A DNA stretch of 64,000 nucleotides from Hevea brasiliensis (lineage: Eukaryota > Streptophyta > Magnoliopsida > Malpighiales > Euphorbiaceae): NCBI RefSeq assembly GCF_030052815.1, contig NC_079494.1:40038467-40102466 (forward strand), given 5' to 3'. A program made the position numbers and the translations under genes. The notes beneath the pieces were generated by a model. It was not told the origin of the DNA and did no database searches. It was given only the letters and a program-made list of their open reading frames with translations. Below, in pieces: positions 58,118 through 64,000 of the stretch (within the stretch, counting starts at the first letter, position 1; every line of letters starts with the position of its first letter).

Positions 58118-60902
58118 TGTATGAAATTAGGAAGATGAAAAGTTAGGGTTTTAGTGAAAATTAGGGTTTTGTAATATGTTGACCAATTGAGGTTTATAAG
58201 GCCTAATTATGATCATTTGGTGTGTTTTGAATTGAGAATTGATGTGAATTATGGAATGGAATTGATGGATGAGTGGTTGTTGGGTTGCTGGAAATTCTAG
58301 ACCTCTAAGTCTAGTGTGCTTTTATGGTTATAAATAGAGCTAGATAGCTCCAATTGGTATGAGGCCAATTGGAGATTAAACTTAAGACCTAAAGCCACAT
58401 TTTTCATGGAGAAACCTTGCCCAAAAACTGACCATAAGTTGGTCTAAAATTGGCTTGAATCTTGATTTGGTATTTTGGACCTGACCAGAATTAACTAAAT
58501 GAACAATAATTATTCAAATAGGCATAACTCTCTGTAAAAAAACTCCAAATTAGGTGATTCTTGAACCAATGAAAACTTGAAACATAGTAGAACACTTCTT
58601 ATGAAGATCATAAACCCAAATTATGACCCTAACTTGGTAAAATTGCAAAGCAAAATTAGTCCAATAAATCTACCAAAATCAGACTTGACCTAGAAAATCC
58701 TGGACAAATGGCCATCCGACCAATTTTTGCAAAAATGCATAATTTGGGCTATAAAACTGTAAAAGTAGTGATTCAAAAACAAAAATCTTTATAAGACCCA
58801 AAACTACAACTTTGATTTTTTGGCCAGCACCCAGATCCTAAAAGAACTTAGAAAAATTGTTAGGACAAATCAGGACTTCCTTATTTGGAAATCTTGCATT
58901 TGGAACCAATTTAGCCATTTGACCCCAAAACTGTAATTAGACCATAACTTTCACTAAAAAATTCCAAATGGGATGAGCCAAAATGATATGAAAACCTAAG
59001 ACCTAGGGATACAACTTTGGTTTAGAAACCTTACCCAAATTCTGAGGATAAGGACCTCAAATATGAAATGCAAAACACTGACCTGAACCTAAAATCCTGA
59101 TGTACAGGGTTTATGAGTCCAGGTTAGTTAAATTGCTATAACTCACCATACATAATTTGAAAAATTATGATTTAGAACCTATGTGACAAGGACACATAGG
59201 GGAACAACTCATATGAAGAACATTAGACCAAAATATGATTGTAGCTAGTCCAATTGGCTGGACAAAGTGAGGTTCCAGAATCTGTTAGGTTCAGGAACAG
59301 CAAAGGGTCAGTGAACCAGTCTTGATAAATTGGCCATATCTAGAACTAAAAAACTCCAAATTGAGTGATTCAAATTGTAAAATAAAACTATGACATAGAG
59401 AGACAGTTTTTATGAAGAACACCTCACTAGATTATGACTAGAATTAGGTTGAAATTAAATTCAAAAGTCAAGGCATAAATCTGTCCAGAACCCAAACTTC
59501 TTGAAATTACTTAAGTAACTTAGGCATTCATTAGGCATTTAATTAATTGACTATTAGTGATAGTTAAATTGAGTATTAAGACATCTCTATTGTATAGCTT
59601 CAGTAGAAAAGGAGCCTCCTAAGGAGAGGGAAAGTTGAACTAAGTAAGAAGAGAATAAAGAGGTTTGTGCACAACTAATACTATCTCTTTGTTTTTCAAA
59701 TTGAAATTGATTTGAATGAGTTGTGTGAATAATTTATGACTCTTTTTGCCTTGAGAATCTTAATTTGAGATATTGTGTATTGCTAAACCTTTTGGGATAA
59801 TTGTTTCGAATGAAATATATTTGATGAATGGGAAATCGTTCGAATATGGTTTGAAACCATAGTTGAAATGACTATGTATTTTATATTCCTCACTAGCTTG
59901 CCTAGTGAGATGAATTGGATTTATTTTCCCTCTCTGGTTGAAGTATTGAGGTGTGTTGCCAGTTGAGGATGGATTGAATGAGTACTTATATAATTGCTAG
60001 CTAGCCTTTGTATTCCTCATTAGCCTTTGATTATTGGGATGAATTGGATAATTGTGTCATATTCTAAACTATGTGATTTTCAGAAAATTGTGTTTTATGA
60101 TTGTTGAAATAAAATTTGCTTTTATTAAACGATTCCCTTGTTTTAGAAATATTGTAAGATTTTACATGTATTAGATATTGTGATTAATTAAGTTTTGGTA
60201 AATTATGATTTGTATTGAGCTTTAAATTTTTAAGTTGTGCAACACTGAGGGTACTACTCAGTGATGGTTTGTTCATGCTGTCGCAGGTAAGGAGAAGGAA
60301 AAAGCAGCAGAGTAAGCTGCTTATGGCAGGAGAGAGAGTAGTATTTTGGGTCTATTTCTGGATATAATAGTTATACCCTTTGCAAATTTTCTTTTGATTT
60401 ACATTTAGCTGTATGTATTTATACGTGAACGTTGAGCAGTTATATAAAAAGCTTGTAATGTTATTTTGGTTAATGTAAATTTTTGTAATATAAACTTGTT
60501 ATTCAAATAAATGCAAATATTTAAGCTTTCTTTTGAATTCTACAAATGATAAATTGCTTTTCTTATGATGGAGATGGTTGAGACTAAAATGTGATGAATT
60601 GGGGTTGAGTTGTGAATAATATATTTCTATAAAGTATTTTTAACAGGTTTTGAGGAACTGTTTTCTTATATTTACAGCCATCACTCTGTCAAAATTTTTA
60701 TAAAAAAAAAAATTGACACCTACCCAATTTTAAAAGGATGCCTTAACCACTATTTTATGGTCATGTGAAACTCCCAAATGTATTGAAATTGTTTTAAAAT
60801 CCCTTATAGTATATTTAATGAGTTATCAGTAGACGAAGTTCGATAATTCATTAGATATATTACGGGATCATGTCATGCCTTATGGAGGGATAAGGTGTGA
60901 CA
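58118..60902 (+). repeat. Solo LTR D, right part
   Basis: Resumes LTR D after element A and ends AAGGTGTGACA, followed by AATTT (60903-60907). The hairpin CTGAG/CTCAG (60245-60261) with CAG/GTAAGG (60284-60291) lies about 610 nt from the end. Total D is about 3.88 kb. No PBS or gag-pol of the same element follows, so it is a solo LTR. Confidence 0.82.
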
Positions 60903-60907
60903 AATTT

Positions 60908-61793
60908 ATCCTATAATCTATATGTGGATGGGCAATAGATAAGATACTCGTCGAAGGCACAAATCTGTACCTTAGCAACTCTTTCATTTTTTCCCATATT
61001 AGAATTGGTTTCAACCCATTCCTCCTCCTTTTTGCTTGGACTTAATCCCACCACACTATGGCATAGTACTTGAATTGCACAGCTGCCAACTTGACTTTCA
61101 TATCCTCTGAGTAGTTGTGGCACTCAAAGATCAATTCAACCTCTCTTTCCCACTCTAGGTAAACATCGGGATCATTCTTCCCATAGAAGGCAGGTATCTT
61201 TATTTTGATGCTCCTACTATTATTGTCTATCCTCTCATAGTCATCCCTACCTTTTTGGTAGCCATTTGGCCTACCTTCCCATTCATCTCCTCTTTGCATT
61301 CTTCCTCCTCTTCTCCCTTTCATGCCTCTCCCCCTAGGTAATCTATGCCCTCTACCCCCTAAGTGATAGGCATGGTCATAGGCCTCATACTCATCCCAAT
61401 CCTCCTCATCCGGATCATACTCCCATTCTTGTTTAGGTTGCTCCACCCTCTCATTTTCTCTCCTACCTCTCCCATTTCTACCCAAGTTTAATCTCTCCAT
61501 GCCTCCCTCATGTCTCTCCCATTCTAGTTTCTCTCTTCACTACCTCATCTTTCCCTACTTCTTTCCTCTCTATCCCTCACCAACTCAGCTATAAGTCTCT
61601 CCAAGGTATCTTATACATTATTCATCACATTGGTTATTCTTTCAAATCTACTTGCTACAGCCCTTCTATACATGGTTTCACTCCTATTTCCCTCAACTTC
61701 AGTATACATGTCTACCTCATCACCTCCAACATACTTGGCCCTACTAGTCTCTTCTAATTCCCTCATTTGAGACATTTTGTTCCTACAATTCAA
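60908..61793 (-). pseudogene. gag: gag of a second gypsy type, element X (truncated)
   Basis: Minus-strand gag from about ATG 61793 (MNCRNKMSQMRELEET). A TAA ends the first frame at about 61611. A further block (61500-61042) has an acidic segment, an RG-rich stretch (GRGMKGRRGGRM) and the gag core IKIPAFYGKNDPDVYLEWE with HNYSEDMKVKLAAVQF and YYAIVWWD. After a stop, RRRNGLKP, WEKMKELLRYRFVPS follows, then the match is lost about 50 bases before LTR D. It differs strongly from the A/B/E gag. It resembles a widespread plant chromovirus gag, but I cannot assign the clade. Zinc knuckle and pol are absent. Confidence 0.85.
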
Positions 61794-62969
61794 ATATGGT
61801 TAGTGTTAAATGGCTCACCCTCTCAAATGTTTAGGCACTCAGAATTAGGCTTTTACCCTCTTTTGATCTCACACTCACATGCCTTTTACGACTCAAGTGT
61901 CCTTGAACAAAATTCAACTTTTGACCCCAAAATTTTCTCAAGCAATACTCAAGCATGATTTTAGAACAAAACAAGATAAAGAAAAATTAAATGTGATACT
62001 AGAATTAATAAAAGCTAGACACCAAATTGGAGTTTAAGAAGCAAAACACAAAAATAAGTTAATACACACTCAAAGTTTACTTCTGCCAGAAAATTCAAAT
62101 GTTAGAATTTTGGCACCAAATTTTACTAGCAACTTCCCGACATCATATTTAGGTGTCCTATGAAATTTTAGCTCACTCTAAGTTGGTTTGCTATATGGCA
62201 CAATATGACATGTAGTCTGATATCCAAAATTTGTTCTACAAGAAAATGGTTGAATTTTAACTTGAAATTTGCTATAGAGACTCCCAATACACTGTATAGA
62301 CAACCTATAAAATTTTAAAATGTTATGGGTGGTTTTGCTTTGTGAAAAATTTAAAGTTCAGTTTATGGTCAAATTTTGGCACTCTACCAAAACGATGGAA
62401 TTTTGGTCTAAAATTTTATGTGATTTCCCCTTAATTATGGTCTCTATGATCTAGAAATTTTCATCAATTTCTGGATTGGTTTGTTTAGGTTTTCAAAATT
62501 CTCTTTCAGGATGCCTATTAGGTCAAATTTGGGACTTTAGTCCTTAGGTCCTCTATTTGTTCACCAAGGCAGAATTTTTAGACACACATTCAAGTGTCCA
62601 GATGTCCAATATTTCTCTATAGACACACAAACTCTAAACTTTTAACAATTTTCAAGTTTAACAACTCAAAGAGGCAAAAAGGTTAAAGAAAGGTAGTAAG
62701 GCAGAATGAACACACTTTCAAACAACAAGGAAGGTGTGACAAGTATATTTTGATCCTTAAAAATACTAAGAACCACAAGGAAGGACCTTGGCTGGAGTTC
62801 TTAGTTCTTTGAGTTTTTAAAGAAGTTTTGTAGAAGAAGCAAGAAAGAGAGCAACAACAAGAAAGTGGCAGGAATTAACACCAATAAAAACTTCAAAGGA
62901 CACAAAACACAAAGAAAGGAAGATGAAGAACATTAAAGGATGAAACTTACTTGGTTGAAGGAGCCAAAT
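61794..62969 (-). other. Leader region of element X
   Basis: About 1.2 kb between PBS and gag with no reading frame of note. A long untranslated leader is usual in plant gypsy elements. Nothing else recognised. Confidence 0.6.
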
Positions 62970-62981
62970 GCTCTAATACCA
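62970..62981 (-). other. Primer-binding site of element X
   Basis: The minus strand reads TGGTATTAGAGC, one C to T change from the initiator tRNA-Met site. It is two bases from TGTATCA, the presumed LTR end. Confidence 0.75.
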
Positions 62982-62983
62982 CT

Positions 62984-63722
62984 TGATACATGCCTTGGCC
63001 AAATGCTTTAAAGGAGAACACAAACTCATTCAGCCATGGAAGGTGGACCGTCCAGTCAACCAAGCTCAAGCACAACAAACCATTCACAATTAACTCAACT
63101 TTCACCCAGATAGACAACTCTTTAGTACAAAGAAAACCTTTACTAACTTTTGAAATAAAAAAAAATACAAATTACAAGATTTCAATGACACTTGAAACAC
63201 AATGGCAACTTGTGCTAGAGTTTTTCAAGTATATGCCTAAGATATTACAAGTGCCAAACCTGTAATAAATCTAAGTTGAAGTTTGGCCTAAGCCTTACAA
63301 GAGCTCCAGTAATGGAGTGTGTCTCTCTCTATTTTTCTATTCTGAAAATTCTAAGTCTAAAGGTGAAAGAAAGAAGAAGAAGATGGGGATTAAATGGGGG
63401 AGGGTGGACAGCCAAGACTTAGAAAATCCCATGGTCCATTATTGGCTTGGATAATACCCAACACCTAAATATAAATGTTTAAAGTACATTTCCATAAAAA
63501 GTGTCCCTCCCAAATCAGATTACAAAACTCAAAAATTATTCTTTGTTTTGCAATCAGATTTGGAAATTTAGCTTTTACCAAAAATACAAAAGTAATAGAC
63601 AAAGACCAACACCAATAATTTTGCATAATGGTTAACAAGGTGACACGAAAAGACTCTCCAAGGCAGCCATTTAAGTGTCCAAGTCACCACCACCTTGTTA
63701 GTAGTATACCCTATAGTATATC
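62984..63722 (-). repeat. Probable 5' LTR of element X
   Basis: Begins (plus strand) TGATACATGCC next to the PBS. The outer end is uncertain. AGTATATCA ending at 63722 would form inverted ends with TGATACA and give about 740 bp. A TATA-like TTTATATT on the minus strand near 63465-63480 fits. The frame 62990-63265 has no recognisable domain and is LTR sequence. Confidence 0.45.
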
Positions 63723-64000
63723 ATTTTGGATGTATCTTATACATATCTTATTAATAAAAGGCAATTTCACTTTTCCATTTAAATAATATATTTATGTGTA
63801 ATAGAAAAGGTCCATTGATATTTTATTAGAAATTCTATTCTTAAGTTGTTAAGAATATGAGTGACAGTATTTCTAGCACAAAGTATCATAAATTGGTTCA
63901 CAATCGAGGATACTTCACAAAGGACATGACTTATCCAGAAAGATTGTAATCATGTTTGTTCCCGAGGTATTTATATGAGATATAAATAATAGAGTGGTGG
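63723..64000. other. AT-rich end of window, nothing recognised
   Basis: Less than 300 bases with no open frame of note. It may be the start of another repeat or unique flank of element X. No boundary could be fixed. Confidence 0.4.

Overview
The window is repeat-dense plant nuclear DNA. It is very AT-rich, all recognisable coding sequence belongs to plant Ty3/gypsy retrotransposons, and the main primer-binding site is the plant initiator-tRNA-Met type (TGGTATCAGAGC). The pattern of long-LTR chromoviruses nested in one another fits a medium or large eudicot genome. I cannot name the species from the sequence. No intact host gene, tRNA, rRNA or CRISPR array was found.

Left part (1-16349). Element F (minus strand) supplies a gag fragment, a PBS and a 3.6 kb LTR (1060-4667). 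It sits inside the end of an LTR of another family, G (4668-5433). Then come non-coding DNA, an AT microsatellite, a long-inverted-repeat DNA element (about 7532-8420), and a solo LTR, H (9649-11977, TSD CCCAT), inserted in what looks like a DNA-transposon remnant. About 3 kb without genes follows, then an inverted-repeat element with an internal 338 bp tandem duplication (about 15190-16349).

Central stack (16350-60902). A solo LTR, D (TSD AATTT), was split by element A (17448-58112, TSD ATGTG; about 11.2 kb once later insertions are removed). A was then hit three times. B (21112-33320, minus, TSD TGGTG) is in its gag. C (38284-44506, TSD CAACC) and E (45975-57016, TSD TAACA) are in its 3' LTR. 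A, B and E are chromoviruses of Tekay/Del type, with gag, protease, RT, RNase H, integrase and a C-terminal chromodomain-like tail. All have stops or frameshifts. C has no gag-pol. It is a 6.2 kb single unit with TG...CA ends, best read as a solo LTR of a Tat-like element, and it carries two antisense coding regions, each behind its own TATA box, plus a 57 bp array of hairpins.

Right part (60903-64000). A different minus-strand gypsy element, X, shows a truncated gag, a leader, a PBS variant and probably its LTR.

Most notable signals: (1) a 72-74 nt GT...AG intron-like insertion at the same codon of integrase in A and in a fragment inside E, absent from two other integrase copies; (2) antisense genes inside LTR C; (3) a covarying hairpin array in C; (4) a hairpin, usually followed by a CAG/GTA splice-donor-like site, about 600 nt from the LTR end in several different LTR families.
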